The translations under genes and the position numbers were made by a program. From Pyrodictiaceae archaeon (lineage in GTDB: Archaea > Thermoproteota > Thermoprotei_A > Sulfolobales > Pyrodictiaceae): a stretch of DNA of 64,000 nt. The notes beneath the pieces were generated by a model that was not told the DNA's origin, made no database searches, and saw only the letters and a list, made by a program, of their open reading frames with translations. Location of the stretch: NCBI GenBank assembly GCA_027036135.1, contig JALVSY010000007.1, positions 810,880 to 874,879 on the forward strand, given 5' to 3'. Below are positions 28,292 to 37,835 of this stretch, piece after piece. Numbering within the stretch: the stretch's first letter is position 1; every line of letters starts with the position of its first letter.

Positions 28292-28735
28292 TTAGGCTCT
28301 TATGTACAATAGTTCTATGAGACCCGGAGCATATCTTATTATATCGCTCCTCGTTATTATTCCTACAAGTTTCTCTTCTTTATTGATTACTGGTAAGTGA
28401 CCGATGCGCTTCCTGCTCATTAGATCAGCTGCAGCTGATAGTGGCGCATCCTCATATATTGTTATAGGGTTGGGCGTCATGACGTGTTTTACAAGTGCGC
28501 GGCTTGGATCGAGGCCTTTTGCCACTACTCTCCTAACAATGTCGCCCTCGGTCAATATGCCTATAATAAGGCCCCTTTCGTCGACAACAACGACGCTGCC
28601 GACATCGTTTTCAGCCATTTTACGAGCTGCATCGGCAATTGTTTCGCCTGGCTTACAGGTTATTACACGCGGAACCATCGCGTCTGCCACTCTGAGCTCT
28701 TCGGCCTCTTCGGGTGCTTGAACAGACTCAGACAT
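28292..28735 (-). CDS. CBS-domain-only protein 5 (two CBS domains)
   Basis: 147 aa, a single Bateman pair: first repeat with IADAARKMAENDVG and IIGILTEGDIVRRV, second with AADLMSRKRIG and LVGIITRSDIIRY. ATG 28735. First gene of the five-gene CBS array and the only one with two rather than four repeats, so the others may derive from duplication of such a unit. Upstream neighbour is taw3 on the same strand, about 100 bp away. Confidence 0.9.
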   Translation of the reverse strand: MSESVQAPEEAEELRVADAMVPRVITCKPGETIADAARKMAENDVGSVVVVDERGLIIGILTEGDIVRRVVAKGLDPSRALVKHVMTPNPITIYEDAPLSAAADLMSRKRIGHLPVINKEEKLVGIITRSDIIRYAPGLIELLYIRA

Positions 28736-28837
28736 TATTCATCACGCGCCGCGTTCCTTCTAACCGTGTCAGCGTTTCTTAGCCTTAAGAGGAATATAAG
28801 TTATAGTTCAGAGCCAATTATAAGGAATCATATAATA

Positions 28838-29473
28838 TCATAGTAGTCCTAGTCTTTTTGCTCTCTCTATGGCTGGTTGCCATAATTGCCTTGGTCTTCT
28901 TCTACGAAGCGCTTCTAAGAGTCGCTTATTTCTCTCCTTTGCCTTAGCTAGCACGTCGTTGACTATGCTCACTACTTGCGCTAATTTATTAGGCTTTATT
29001 ACTGCTTCGTTAGGAGTTGCTAGTAATATGTCTGCTCTAACTCCTGTACGTAGCTCGACGAGCAGGGGAGGGCCAAGAACCATTATGCCGCTATGCTTGA
29101 AACCTGCTTCTCGTGCTGCCTCTAGGATAATTCTAGCCTCTTCTAAGTCACTTACATAGACATGGTATATGGGGCCCTGCACACTTAGCCATAGATTGTT
29201 GGCATGAGGTTTTGACAGAGCCTCCTTTACCTCGTCCACGGTTATAGCGCTATGCTTCTTAAATATAGTCATTGTCTCCTCTTTTGCCCAAGGATATTCC
29301 GAGTCGATAATCGTTATTCTACCAGAACAGCTACTCTTAGTAAAGCTCTTGGGCCTTAGAAAGAACTCTACGAGTACATCTAGTATATCTGTATCAAGAT
29401 AGCCTATTTCCAGGTCTTCCCATAACCTGTGCCATGCCTTTATTTTCTCCTCGTTAAAGTTGCGCGACGCCAC
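28838..29473 (-). CDS. taw3: tRNA wybutosine-synthesis methyltransferase Taw3 (TYW3)
   Basis: SAM-dependent methyltransferase in the archaeal wyosine pathway at position 37 of tRNA-Phe. The hallmark SSCSGRI motif is at about 47-53, followed by the typical hydrophobic strand/helix pattern (LWLSVQGPIYHVYV, AAREAGFKHSGIM, ELRTGVRADILLA). 211 aa, family length. GTG 29473 is the only start ahead of the conserved region. No other wyosine gene (taw1, taw2) lies in the window. Confidence 0.88.
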   Translation of the reverse strand: MASRNFNEEKIKAWHRLWEDLEIGYLDTDILDVLVEFFLRPKSFTKSSCSGRITIIDSEYPWAKEETMTIFKKHSAITVDEVKEALSKPHANNLWLSVQGPIYHVYVSDLEEARIILEAAREAGFKHSGIMVLGPPLLVELRTGVRADILLATPNEAVIKPNKLAQVVSIVNDVLAKAKERNKRLLEALRRRRPRQLWQPAIERAKRLGLL

Positions 29474-29562
29474 CGAGGCCTTATCCCCCGGTACACTTGT
29501 GTAGCCGTGGGTGCGGTCTAGTGTTAAGTCTCTACTCCTCTACAGTATTTGGGCTCTGTTGT

Positions 29563-29582
29563 CGGGATTAGTAGAAATCCCG
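29563..29582. repeat. Perfect 7-bp inverted repeat in a divergent promoter region
   Basis: CGGGATT (29563-29569) and AATCCCG (29576-29582) with a 6-nt loop, in the 197-bp gap between divergent taw3 and the PhoH-like gene. It could be an operator or a hairpin in the PhoH leader. No T-run follows on either side, so a terminator is unlikely. Confidence 0.4.
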
Positions 29583-29669
29583 TTAGGCATGGACTAGAAG
29601 ATTGATAAGGGCTTGCTTTCTCCTAGTGCTTCTACGGGACGTAGAGATAAGAACCCTGGGTGGCGAACC

Positions 29670-30827
29670 ATGGGTGCTTTGCTTGATAAGCTTAAACCGA
29701 TGAGTAGAGGCCAAGAAGAGATGCTCAAGGCGCTTACTAGCGACGAGTACGAAATCGTGGGGCTGTTTGGACCCACTGGTAGTGGTAAGAGCTTGTTTAG
29801 TGTACTGTATGGTATAGACGCTGTCTCCGAAGGTAAGTATAGGAGGCTAATAATATCAAGACCGGTTGTTGATGTCGTGACTGGTAAGGAGCTTACAGCC
29901 CAGGAGCTTGGTGAGCAGTTTTACGAGATAGCGTTTGCGTATCTCCGAGACATTCTGTCAGAGTTTGTTGAGTGGAGTAGAGTCGAGGAGCTTATGAAGG
30001 AGGGGAAAATAGTATTCGCTGATACGCATTATCTCCGCGGAAGGACCTTCGATGACTCAATAATATTTCTTGACGATGCGCAAAACATTCCGCCGGAGAG
30101 CAGCATAGAGATACTTATGAGAATAGGTAGGAATAGTAAGTTCATCATAGCCGGCGACCCCGTGTTCCAGAAGCCTCATGGAGTAGAAAGGGATGGGGCA
30201 ACAGTTATGCGCGAGGTACTAATAGGCGAGGAAAACGCCAAGGTAATAGACCTAGGGCTCAAGGACATAGTTAGGCCGGGAGCTAGGAGAGGAATACGCC
30301 TCCTAATGGAAATGAGAATGAGGAATAGGCCGCTCAACGAGGCAGAGAAGAGAATCATCGATGCAGCGCGCATATATGCACCGGACGCTGATGTCATAAC
30401 TGTTGTAGAGTTCGTGGATGCGAAGAAACAGTTCGAGATAACAGCTGAGCATGTACCAGATGCACTTATAGTTGTCAAAGAGGGCTATCTCGGTAGGCTC
30501 GTCGGCAAGGGAGGAGAGAGAATACAGAAAATAGAACAAGATACTGAGATGAGGCTTAGAGCAGTAGAGCTAACATTAGACTTTACGAACATAATAAGAG
30601 CCGTTCACCCCGTCAGCTGGATATACAAGCACATAATCGACGCTGACTTCGAGGGACCATACCTAGCTGTAAGGGTTAGGAGCAGCGAGTTCGGCGCCTT
30701 CGTCGGCCAAAGAGGATTCCACGTAAAGTTCCTTGACGCTGTGTTCCGCAAACTGCTAGGCGTCGGAGTAAGAGCCTACGAGGTAGCAGAGGAGGAAGAA
30801 ACTGGGCGGAGAAGGAGAAGAAGATAG
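29670..30827 (+). CDS. PhoH-like ATPase with C-terminal KH RNA-binding domain
   Basis: 385 aa. N-terminal PhoH/superfamily 1-type ATPase: Walker A GPTGSGKS at 34-41, Walker B-like IIFLDDAQNIPP and sensor FIIAGDP. The C-terminal part has a KH-type loop (GYLGRLVGKGGERIQKIE) and a second glycine loop (FVGQRGFHVK). An Arg-rich tail ends it. ATG 29670 has GGGTGG six bases upstream; an upstream frame to 29613 adds unconserved residues. The fusion suggests an RNA-acting ATPase. The process is unknown. Confidence 0.85.
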   Translation: MGALLDKLKPMSRGQEEMLKALTSDEYEIVGLFGPTGSGKSLFSVLYGIDAVSEGKYRRLIISRPVVDVVTGKELTAQELGEQFYEIAFAYLRDILSEFVEWSRVEELMKEGKIVFADTHYLRGRTFDDSIIFLDDAQNIPPESSIEILMRIGRNSKFIIAGDPVFQKPHGVERDGATVMREVLIGEENAKVIDLGLKDIVRPGARRGIRLLMEMRMRNRPLNEAEKRIIDAARIYAPDADVITVVEFVDAKKQFEITAEHVPDALIVVKEGYLGRLVGKGGERIQKIEQDTEMRLRAVELTLDFTNIIRAVHPVSWIYKHIIDADFEGPYLAVRVRSSEFGAFVGQRGFHVKFLDAVFRKLLGVGVRAYEVAEEEETGRRRRRR

Positions 30828-30833
30828 CCCTCT

Positions 30834-30841
30834 TTTATATC
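30834..30841 (+). promoter_or_regulatory. TATA-like box before the putative metallopeptidase
   Basis: TTTATATC. Transcription about 25 nt downstream would begin near 30865, after the ATG at 30856, which argues for a start further inside at CTG 30919. Confidence 0.35.
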
Positions 30842-30918
30842 AAATACAAACATTGATGCGGAGCACCAATTACCCAACCACGTGCTACAACATTGCTACG
30901 GATCCGGAGGGGGCATCG

Positions 30919-31350
30919 CTGCCCCGGCTAAAGTTCATAACTGACGATAAGCTCCATAGAGCACTAGAACTTATTGTAGAAGAACTCGGCCTTAACCACA
31001 TTAGACTAGATAAGGTATACATTGTTTGGAGCAAAGGATCAAAAACTACGGCTCTTGCGCGCATATGGGGACTGCCATCACCCTTTGTAAGGCTTGGAAT
31101 ATGTGATCCTACATACGTAATAGAGCTTGTTTCAGAGAAATTTGCTAGACTCAGCTGCAATGACATTGTTGAGACTATTGTCCACGAGCTGCTCCATATA
31201 CCTAGGAGTTTTAGTGGTGGATTGAGACAGCACGGCGACTGGAGTAAAAAGAGGAATATGAGGAAACTCTTAAGCAGAATAAGCAACGAGACCAAGTACG
31301 AGGTATGCAGACTCGTTCGTGAATCTCTAAGAAGCCCTAATCTTGGCTAA
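30919..31350 (+). CDS. Putative zinc metallopeptidase (HExxH)
   Basis: HELLHIP motif (His89, Glu90, His93 from the chosen start) with a downstream SGGLRQHGDW whose His may be the third ligand. This pattern belongs to archaeal/phage putative metallopeptidases. CTG 30919 is preferred: GGAGGGGG lies five bases upstream, there is no ATG/GTG/TTG between 30859 and the conserved region, and the TATA-like box places the mRNA start after TTG 30853/ATG 30856. That gives 143 aa; the longer version is 165 aa. Substrate unknown. Confidence 0.72.
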   Translation: MPRLKFITDDKLHRALELIVEELGLNHIRLDKVYIVWSKGSKTTALARIWGLPSPFVRLGICDPTYVIELVSEKFARLSCNDIVETIVHELLHIPRSFSGGLRQHGDWSKKRNMRKLLSRISNETKYEVCRLVRESLRSPNLG

Positions 31351-31456
31351 TATAAGTCCTCCCAACTTCTTGGCAAAAAAGAACGACTTAAGAAGGGTAT
31401 AAGAACTGGTATCTGAAGCAGTATTCCATGTTACTAGTGGATGGTGCAAAACAGGA

Positions 31457-32182
31457 ATGGCCAAGATATATGTTCTGCGTGAACCAAGAAGGCATGACAA
31501 GGCCTGGAATATCTATGCGCTACGCGAGGCGGCTAGGCTAAAGAAGTGGTTTGACGGAGTATATTATAGTCCTAGGCTGAAGAGGCTCCTTGCTGTTTTC
31601 AGGCCGACACCTGGTACTCATGTAAACTTAGAGGTATTCGAGGAATTAAACGAGAGCGTGCTTCGAGACGCTTATCGCATGGAGTGCCCGCGTGGCTGCA
31701 ACCGTTGTTGCGTCTTCCGCAGCGGCGCATTCATCATAGAGAACGAGGTAAAGAAACTACCCCCTGATTTCCAGGAAAGAGTGCTAAAGCAGCCAAGCGA
31801 GCTAATTAGAACGCCTGGTGGCTGGGTACGTGTCTACAGGCTTGATACAGAGACCATGGGTAGGTGTATATTCTTTGACGTAGAGAGGGGAGAGTGTGAG
31901 CTTGAAAAGATGGGCGGTAAGGAGGCTAAGCCGATTGTCTGCTTACTGACTTATTGCACGGTATTCGCTTCGCGTAACGGCGAGAAGTACCTCAAGACAG
32001 GGTATCGCGAGATAGGTGATGGAAGAGTAGAGCTATACTATAAACGTGTAACAGAGCAAGAATGGAGAAGAATGGTTACAAGGATGGCTTCTACTTGGCT
32101 TCGTTTACGAAGGATCCACAAGGCAGTAAAAGAATCCGATGCAGCAATGAGGCGAAGCACTAGGTCTAAGCGAGTAGTCTAA
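31457..32182 (+). CDS. YkgJ-family Cys-cluster protein
   Basis: 241 aa with the YkgJ signature CPRGCNRCC (Cys77, 81, 84, 85) and further conserved Cys (GRCIFFD, GECELE, IVCLLTYC). This spacing binds zinc or an Fe-S cluster in the family. A basic C-terminal tail follows (RRSTRSKRVV). ATG 31457 with a GGTG ten bases upstream. Function is not established for the family. Confidence 0.75.
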   Translation: MAKIYVLREPRRHDKAWNIYALREAARLKKWFDGVYYSPRLKRLLAVFRPTPGTHVNLEVFEELNESVLRDAYRMECPRGCNRCCVFRSGAFIIENEVKKLPPDFQERVLKQPSELIRTPGGWVRVYRLDTETMGRCIFFDVERGECELEKMGGKEAKPIVCLLTYCTVFASRNGEKYLKTGYREIGDGRVELYYKRVTEQEWRRMVTRMASTWLRLRRIHKAVKESDAAMRRSTRSKRVV

Positions 32183-32211
32183 GAGGTCGTGAAGAGTAAA
32201 ACTCGGAGAGA

Positions 32212-33426
32212 CTACATGTGCATTACTGCTGTGTTCTCGCTCCGCTTGCTTATCGGGACTTGTTCCTCACCATACTCTGTTACATCGGCGTAGGGTCTTC
32301 TCCTCTTCTTCATAACCTTCTCTATAGCTGCCAGGAAGTCTGCCATTGTTACTATTTTTCTGTTTGCGCGTAGGGCAAAGTACCCTGCCTCTATTACTAT
32401 TGCTCTTATATCGGCTCCTGTCGCTCCCTCTGTTAGCCTTGCCAGCTGGGTGAAGTCAACATCATCTGCTAGTCTCATCTTCCTTGTATGTATCCTGAAT
32501 ATCTCTACTCTAGCCTTCTCATTGGGCGGAGGCACGTAGACTAGTCTATCGAACCTACCAGGTCTCAGTATCGCTGGGTCCAGTATGTCTATACGGTTAG
32601 TCGCAGCTATCACCTTTACGTTGCCCAGGGGGTCAAACCCGTCTAGCTCGGCTAATAACTGCATCAATGTTCTCTGCACTTCTCGTTCACCACTAGTGCC
32701 TATGTCTATTCTCTTAGCCGCTATGGCATCTATCTCGTCTATAAATACTATTGATGGGGCCTTCTTCCTCGCCAGCTTGAATACCTCCCTTACTATGCGG
32801 GCGCCCTCACCTATGTATTTGTGGACAAACTCTGAGCCAACGACGCGTATAAAGGTGGCATTACTCATTGACGCAACTGCTCTCGCAAGCAAGGTCTTAC
32901 CACAGCCAGGAGGTCCGTAGAGGAGCACGCCCTTGGGAGGCTCTATACCAAGCTCGCGGAAGAGATCAGGCTTTGTCAGCGGCAGGATAATTGCCTCGTA
33001 GAGCTCTCTCTTCTGCTCCTCTAAGCCGCCTATATCGTCGAAGCTGACCCTAGGCTTCTCCACGACCTCCATGGCACTCACGTAGGGATCCTCGTATTGC
33101 GGCAGTATCTCGACTATAGTTGAGCCTCTCTGGTTTAGTGCGACATAGGTTCCGGGCTTGAGCTTGCCCGGGTCAATATATGATGACACGTTAACTACGA
33201 GGTTAGGACCTGTACTACTCTTAACCACAGCTCTTCCATCGGGGAGCACGCTTAGCACAACGGCCTCTATTAGAGGAGGACTGAGAAGCTTATCGACTTC
33301 CATCTTGTAGCGTCTAAGCTCCCTTCTTAGCTCCATACGCTCAGCTTCTAGTTCTCGCAGCTTTCTCTCAAGCCTAATAATGTACTGTCTATACATCTCA
33401 TCGATGTTAGTATCTTGCTCCGGCAT
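32212..33426 (-). CDS. pan: Proteasome-activating nucleotidase PAN
   Basis: AAA unfoldase that feeds substrates to the archaeal 20S proteasome. N-terminal coiled coil (about residues 10-45), OB domain, then AAA with Walker A GPPGCGKT near 171-178, Walker B IVFIDEID near 226, and [22 protein letters not shown] 33426 is chosen (GGTGG nine bases upstream) over ATG 33450, giving 404 aa. The C-terminus reads Ala-Val-Met-His-Met and lacks the HbYX docking tail described for methanogen PAN. Confidence 0.94.
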   Translation of the reverse strand: MPEQDTNIDEMYRQYIIRLERKLRELEAERMELRRELRRYKMEVDKLLSPPLIEAVVLSVLPDGRAVVKSSTGPNLVVNVSSYIDPGKLKPGTYVALNQRGSTIVEILPQYEDPYVSAMEVVEKPRVSFDDIGGLEEQKRELYEAIILPLTKPDLFRELGIEPPKGVLLYGPPGCGKTLLARAVASMSNATFIRVVGSEFVHKYIGEGARIVREVFKLARKKAPSIVFIDEIDAIAAKRIDIGTSGEREVQRTLMQLLAELDGFDPLGNVKVIAATNRIDILDPAILRPGRFDRLVYVPPPNEKARVEIFRIHTRKMRLADDVDFTQLARLTEGATGADIRAIVIEAGYFALRANRKIVTMADFLAAIEKVMKKRRRPYADVTEYGEEQVPISKRSENTAVMHM

Positions 33427-33518
33427 AACCTGTATCCACCATTCATCCATATATTAGAAGCGTTATGAATACCTAAATAATGGTTTGTGCCTCGTCACTA
33501 CACTGGTGATACGCCAGC

Positions 33519-34112
33519 GTGTCTACACAGAGAAGGCGAGGAGAAGTACTATACTGCGAGATGTGCGGTGCACCAATTGAGGGGAGGGCCTACACTATTT
33601 ACGTTGACGGTGTTGAGATGATAGTCTGTGAGCGCTGCTATCGCAAATACATGTCAAGGGCCAGGAAGACCGCGACCGATACACCACTAAGGCTAAGACT
33701 TGCGCAGCCGAAGCCCAGGCACCAATCTCCGCAACCTAGAGAGCCGATACAGAGGAAGGAGCCCAGACAACCCAGGGCTAGGCCGAGAACTCGGAGAAGG
33801 AGGGGAACAGGTCTAGGGCTTGTCGAGAGATACGAGGTTGTTGAGGATTATGCTGAACGGGTAAGAAGAGCGAGGGAACGCTTAGGGTTATCGCAGAAGG
33901 AGCTGGCTCAGCGAGTTAAGGTGGGTGAGAACGTTATTAGGCGTATAGAGTCGGGGAGCCTTGTGCCTCCCGTAGACCTAGCTATGAGGCTTGAGCGTGT
34001 CCTCGGGGTTAAGCTCTTAGAGCCTGTCGTAGAAGAGGAGGAAGAAGCGCTTGAGGATACTGGTGAATTCCACTTAACACTCGGAGATGTAGCCGAGCTA
34101 CGAGAAGACTAG
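33519..34112 (+). CDS. mbf1: Archaeal multiprotein bridging factor 1
   Basis: 197 aa. N-terminal zinc ribbon (YCEMC and VCERC pairs), a basic Pro/Arg-rich linker (about 50-100), and a Cro-type helix-turn-helix (RERLGLSQKELAQRV, VIRRIESG) followed by an acidic tail. aMBF1 contacts the ribosome and/or transcription apparatus. GTG 33519 after GGTG. Divergent from pan, 70 bp apart. Confidence 0.93.
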   Translation: MSTQRRRGEVLYCEMCGAPIEGRAYTIYVDGVEMIVCERCYRKYMSRARKTATDTPLRLRLAQPKPRHQSPQPREPIQRKEPRQPRARPRTRRRRGTGLGLVERYEVVEDYAERVRRARERLGLSQKELAQRVKVGENVIRRIESGSLVPPVDLAMRLERVLGVKLLEPVVEEEEEALEDTGEFHLTLGDVAELRED

Positions 34113-34229
34113 GCCCCCCTTCGTGACCAGCAGCATTACATATAACTCCTATAAGGGGGTATGTGCAGACCCGTTTCTTATCACGGAGGAGTGAAGTTAC
34201 TAGACAATACACGAGGAAGAGAGCAAGCT

Positions 34230-35366
34230 ATGAGGAAACGAGGCGCAGAGAAGAGGGCTCTCCTAGTAGTTCCTAGGGATATTAGTGACTGGGAACTTAG
34301 AGAAGCCCTTGCCTTACTCGATACTGCTGGGTACCAGCTCTATGATCTCGTAAGATATAGGCGAGTTTCTCGATCAAGGCTCCTTAGCAAGGCTAAGCTA
34401 CACGAAGTAGCTGAGAAAGCTGAGGCTCTTCAGGGATACAAAGGCTCTAAGATAATTGTGTACGATGAGCTTCGGCCACGTGAGTACTTTAGGATTGTGA
34501 AGGAGGCCCAAGTAGAGACTATTGATAGAACGCTCCTTATACTTGAGATATTCGCTCTTCATGCAGGAAGTCGTGAGGCCAAGCTTCAGATAGAACTTGC
34601 CAGGCTTAAGCATCAATTACCTCTCATTAAGGAGGCTATACGCTTAGCTAAGCTCCGCGAGCTACCCGGATTTCTTGGGCCTGGAGGCTACGCTATTGAC
34701 GCGTATTACCGATATATGGTTTCAAGAATTGCGCGCATACGTAGAGAACTAGAGAAACTACGTAGACGTAGGGAGCTAGAGAGATCCAAAAGGAGAAGCA
34801 TCGGTTTGCCTCATGTAGCTATAGTAGGCTATGCCAGTGTTGGCAAAACAACGTTATTTAATAGAATTACGATGGAGCGTAAAGCCACGGGAGACGAGTA
34901 TTTCACCACGCTTTCTCCAAAGGTCAAAACAGCAAGCTTTGATGGCTCCAGGATAGCTTTTGTTGATACAGTTGGCTTTATTTCAAGGATACCCCTTGAG
35001 ATTATCGAGGCTTTTCACTCTACCCTAGAGGAGGCAGCAACTTCTGACATAGTATTATACGTTATAGATGTATCTGAGCGCGAGGATGTTATGATCGAGA
35101 AGCTCGGTGAGGGAATAGATACTCTTCGCCGAATAGGCGTTATTGATAAGCCAATGATCATAGCTGCAAATAAGGTTGATCTTCTCCAGAACATGGATGA
35201 TTTATCACATAGGCTTAGCCTTATTGAGGGGCTTGCTTCATCTATTTATCCCGGTCTCCGCGGCGTTATAGCTGTCTCGGCGATAACTGGTAAGGGGCTT
35301 GAAGAGCTGCTATGGCGGATAACCACCCTGCTAAGGAGTACGAGAAAGTATACGTATTACGCATAG
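34230..35366 (+). CDS. hflX: HflX-family ribosome-associated GTPase
   Basis: Two-domain HflX: the N-terminal HflX subdomain with the long basic helix ([16 protein letters not shown]), then a G domain with G1 [13 protein letters not shown]3 VDTVGF, G4 NKVD and G5 SAITG. 378 aa from ATG 34230. The frame extends to ATG 34161, but a TATA-like CATATAAC at 34138-34145 would start mRNA downstream of it, so 34191 (GTG) or 34230 are more likely. Its 3' end overlaps trm56 by 55 bp. Confidence 0.92.
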   Translation: MRKRGAEKRALLVVPRDISDWELREALALLDTAGYQLYDLVRYRRVSRSRLLSKAKLHEVAEKAEALQGYKGSKIIVYDELRPREYFRIVKEAQVETIDRTLLILEIFALHAGSREAKLQIELARLKHQLPLIKEAIRLAKLRELPGFLGPGGYAIDAYYRYMVSRIARIRRELEKLRRRRELERSKRRSIGLPHVAIVGYASVGKTTLFNRITMERKATGDEYFTTLSPKVKTASFDGSRIAFVDTVGFISRIPLEIIEAFHSTLEEAATSDIVLYVIDVSEREDVMIEKLGEGIDTLRRIGVIDKPMIIAANKVDLLQNMDDLSHRLSLIEGLASSIYPGLRGVIAVSAITGKGLEELLWRITTLLRSTRKYTYYA

Positions 35367-35908
35367 GCCACCGCCCCGAGAGAGATAAGAGAATAACCAC
35401 TCATGTCGGACTGGTTGCGAGAGCCTTTGGCGCTAATGGCTTTATCCTGGCCGATGTATGCGACGAGCACGTCATGCAATCGCTTAAGAAGGTCCTAGAG
35501 AGATGGGGTGGCGTACTCCACTTGGAATGCGGCGTGCCTGGAAAGTCCTATGTGAGGGCATGGAAGAGGAACGGGGGCGAAGTAATTCATCTTACCATGT
35601 ACGGTATACACGTAGATGATGTTATAGACTCTATACGGGGAAGCAAAAGGCCTAAGCTCATAGTTGTTGGTGCGGAGAAGGTGCCACCCTTCTACTACGA
35701 GGAGGCAGACTATAATGTCGCGATAGGCAATCAACCTCATAGCGAGGTGGCAGCTCTAGCCATATTCCTTGATAGGCTCTATAGGGGACAGGAGCTTCGA
35801 TTAGAGTTTCCCAACGCAAAGCTCCGCATAATACCTTCGCCGAGAGGCAAAAAAGTAGTAAGCCTGGAGAACACACCTAATACTAGTAGGGCTAGGCACG
35901 AGAAATAG
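35312..35908 (+). CDS. trm56: tRNA (cytidine-56)-2'-O-methyltransferase Trm56
   Basis: SPOUT-class methyltransferase specific for C56 in the T loop of archaeal tRNAs. Family motifs: [19 protein letters not shown], the knot region with VVGAEKVP and the last helix [17 protein letters not shown]. 198 aa. It starts 55 bp inside hflX at ATG 35312. Not in the Pyrobaculum-type group that uses a guide RNA for this site. Confidence 0.93.
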   Translation: MADNHPAKEYEKVYVLRIGHRPERDKRITTHVGLVARAFGANGFILADVCDEHVMQSLKKVLERWGGVLHLECGVPGKSYVRAWKRNGGEVIHLTMYGIHVDDVIDSIRGSKRPKLIVVGAEKVPPFYYEEADYNVAIGNQPHSEVAALAIFLDRLYRGQELRLEFPNAKLRIIPSPRGKKVVSLENTPNTSRARHEK

Positions 35909-35929
35909 AACAAAGAGGTGCCTGGGGAC

Positions 35930-36457
35930 ATGGGTAGTAACGCTGAAGTAGAAAAGCTTTACCTCATGATAGAGAAGCTCTTGGACAAGAACGCTAGACA
36001 AGTATTCCAAACACTATTCGAAGAAGGAGAGGAGCTAACAGAGATAGATATTGCTGAGCGTACTGGGCTAAAGCTCAACGCTATACGGAGGGCGCTTAAT
36101 CTTCTTGCCGAACAAGGCCTGGTTGTATATAGGCGCCAGAAACACCTGGAGAAGAATAGACTAATATTCTATTGGAAGATAAACTATGAAGCCTTACCAG
36201 CCATAATAGAGGCTAGGAAGAGGGCTGCTCTCGATAAGCTTAAGACGTTGCTAAGCAAGGAGGAGGCAACTATGTACTACGTATGCCCCAATGACGGTAC
36301 CAGGTACACTTTCGAAGAGGCTCTAGAGCACGAGTTCACTTGTCCTCGTTGTGGCTCAATGTTAGTACCTGACCAGGATAGGGAGCTCAGGATACAATTG
36401 CTGCGCCAGTACATAGCAATGCTGGAGGCAGAGCTGAATGAATCCAACACTCGTTGA
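35930..36457 (+). CDS. tfe: Transcription factor E (TFE alpha)
   Basis: Homologue of TFIIE-alpha that stabilises promoter opening by archaeal RNA polymerase. N-terminal winged helix (about 1-85), then a zinc ribbon with [11 protein letters not shown] and CPRCG and a C-terminal helix. The first ribbon pair reads Cys-x-x-Asp instead of Cys-x-x-Cys. ATG 35930, eight bases after GGTG; 175 aa. Its last 20 bases overlap the C5-methyltransferase gene. Confidence 0.92.
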   Translation: MGSNAEVEKLYLMIEKLLDKNARQVFQTLFEEGEELTEIDIAERTGLKLNAIRRALNLLAEQGLVVYRRQKHLEKNRLIFYWKINYEALPAIIEARKRAALDKLKTLLSKEEATMYYVCPNDGTRYTFEEALEHEFTCPRCGSMLVPDQDRELRIQLLRQYIAMLEAELNESNTR

Positions 36458-37394
36458 TCTCTTCTGTGGTGCTGGGGGCTTCGCTGAAGGATTTAGACAA
36501 GCCGGGTTCAGGGTACTTCTCGGAGTAGATAACGATCCAGCTGCCATACGTAGCTTCAAGGCCAATTTCCCGGAAGCAATAGCACTAGCCATGGATATCA
36601 AGGAGGTAAGTGGTTCTCTCATAGAGGAGCTTGTGGGAAGACCAGACGTAGTTATTGGTAGCCCTCCTTGCGAGCCCTATACTGGGGCTAATCCTCGTAG
36701 ACGAAGGAATCCAGTAGAGAGGCTATACGAGGACCCTGCTGGCCAACTAGTTATTCACTTTGCCCGCATCGTTGGTGAGCTAAGGCCCCGCGTATTCGTT
36801 ATGGAGAATGTGCCGGGGATCCTCGATGTAGAGAGCGAGATAAGAAAGATATTCAGGGACGCCGGTTACGACGAGATATACTTTAATGTGCTCAGGGCAG
36901 AGGACTATAATACACCTAGCCATAGGCTGCGCGTCTTTGTATCAAATATTAGGATAAAGCCGCCTAAGGCCCGGAGAAGAATAAGTGTCGAGGAGGCGCT
37001 AAGTGGGCTACCAGCGCCAGGCGCAGAGCTGCCACCAAACCACGAGCCCCCTAGCATGAGTCCTCGAAAAACTAGGCGAATCGCAAAGCTCCGCTGGGGG
37101 CAAGCACTTATATACTACGAAGGAGCTGAGGGTAGGCGGCTACCAAACCTTATCCGGCTAGACCCACGGCGTCATGCTCCAACGGTTCTAGGATCTAGTC
37201 GCTTCATACACCCCTATGAGAATAGGTTCTTAACTGTCAGGGAGCAGGCAAGGCTCATGGGGTTTCCGGACAACCATGTATTTCTTGGAGGGAAGGATGA
37301 ACAGTATAACCAGGTTGGCGAAGCGGTTCCAGTTCCGTTGGCTAGAGCCATAGCGGAGATTGTTTTAAGAACTCTTCGAGAGGGAGGCAACTAG
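36438..37394 (+). CDS. C5-cytosine methyltransferase (Dcm/Dnmt fold)
   Basis: 318-aa m5C methyltransferase. Motif [10 protein letters not shown] at 7-15, motif [11 protein letters not shown] with catalytic Cys78, motif VI MENVPG near 122, and C-terminal motifs IX/X ([20 protein letters not shown]). Motif VIII, normally Gln-x-Arg-x-Arg, reads Ser-His-Arg-Leu-Arg. The target-recognition region is short. Overlap with tfe and no adjacent restriction enzyme suggest a solitary enzyme. A DNA target is usual for the fold, but an RNA target (as with DNMT2) is possible. Confidence 0.85.
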   Translation: MNPTLVDLFCGAGGFAEGFRQAGFRVLLGVDNDPAAIRSFKANFPEAIALAMDIKEVSGSLIEELVGRPDVVIGSPPCEPYTGANPRRRRNPVERLYEDPAGQLVIHFARIVGELRPRVFVMENVPGILDVESEIRKIFRDAGYDEIYFNVLRAEDYNTPSHRLRVFVSNIRIKPPKARRRISVEEALSGLPAPGAELPPNHEPPSMSPRKTRRIAKLRWGQALIYYEGAEGRRLPNLIRLDPRRHAPTVLGSSRFIHPYENRFLTVREQARLMGFPDNHVFLGGKDEQYNQVGEAVPVPLARAIAEIVLRTLREGGN

Positions 37395-37835
37395 TGGATA
37401 AAGTATTATAGCGGCCTCAGCAACCGGGCCTATTCTAGTCTCTAAATTAGTAGGATAGACTGCCTCACCAAGCCCCGCTATGTCCTTTCCGGGTGCTGGC
37501 TCACTACCGCCAAACACTAACAAGACCTTCTTCTCGTTGCTGAGTCTTGCTACTATTTCGCTAATGGGCAGCGACTCGCCATAGTCATGGGAGACTATGA
37601 TGACCTTGCTCGGATTGAAGGCTTCAACAGCGTCGCGCACATGGGGTAAGACGTAGAATCCCCTATTCAGGCGAAGAGCAAGCCTCATAACGTCGGGGAC
37701 ACCACTAGAAGCGGCTGCTCCGTAGAGCTTTGTCGCGATAAACTGTTTTAGGCCAAGTCCATAGACCAGCCGGGCCATATCGATTAGTCTTTGTGCGCTC
37801 GAGACATCGTGCATAGCTACCAGTATCTCCGCCAT
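37365..37835 (-). CDS. COG4080-like SPOUT/'RecB-family' small protein (DUF2122)
   Basis: 156 aa, resembling a small archaeal family annotated both as SpoU-like methylase and as RecB-family nuclease. It shows AMHDVSSAQRLIDMARLVYG, TKLYGAAASSGVPD and VFGGSEPAPGKDIAGLG, a knot-like pattern. ATG 37835 opens directly on the conserved strand; the frame upstream to 37892 is not conserved. Its end overlaps the convergent methyltransferase by 30 bp. Activity unproven. Confidence 0.62.
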   Translation of the reverse strand: MAEILVAMHDVSSAQRLIDMARLVYGLGLKQFIATKLYGAAASSGVPDVMRLALRLNRGFYVLPHVRDAVEAFNPSKVIIVSHDYGESLPISEIVARLSNEKKVLLVFGGSEPAPGKDIAGLGEAVYPTNLETRIGPVAEAAIILYPLVASLSKSS

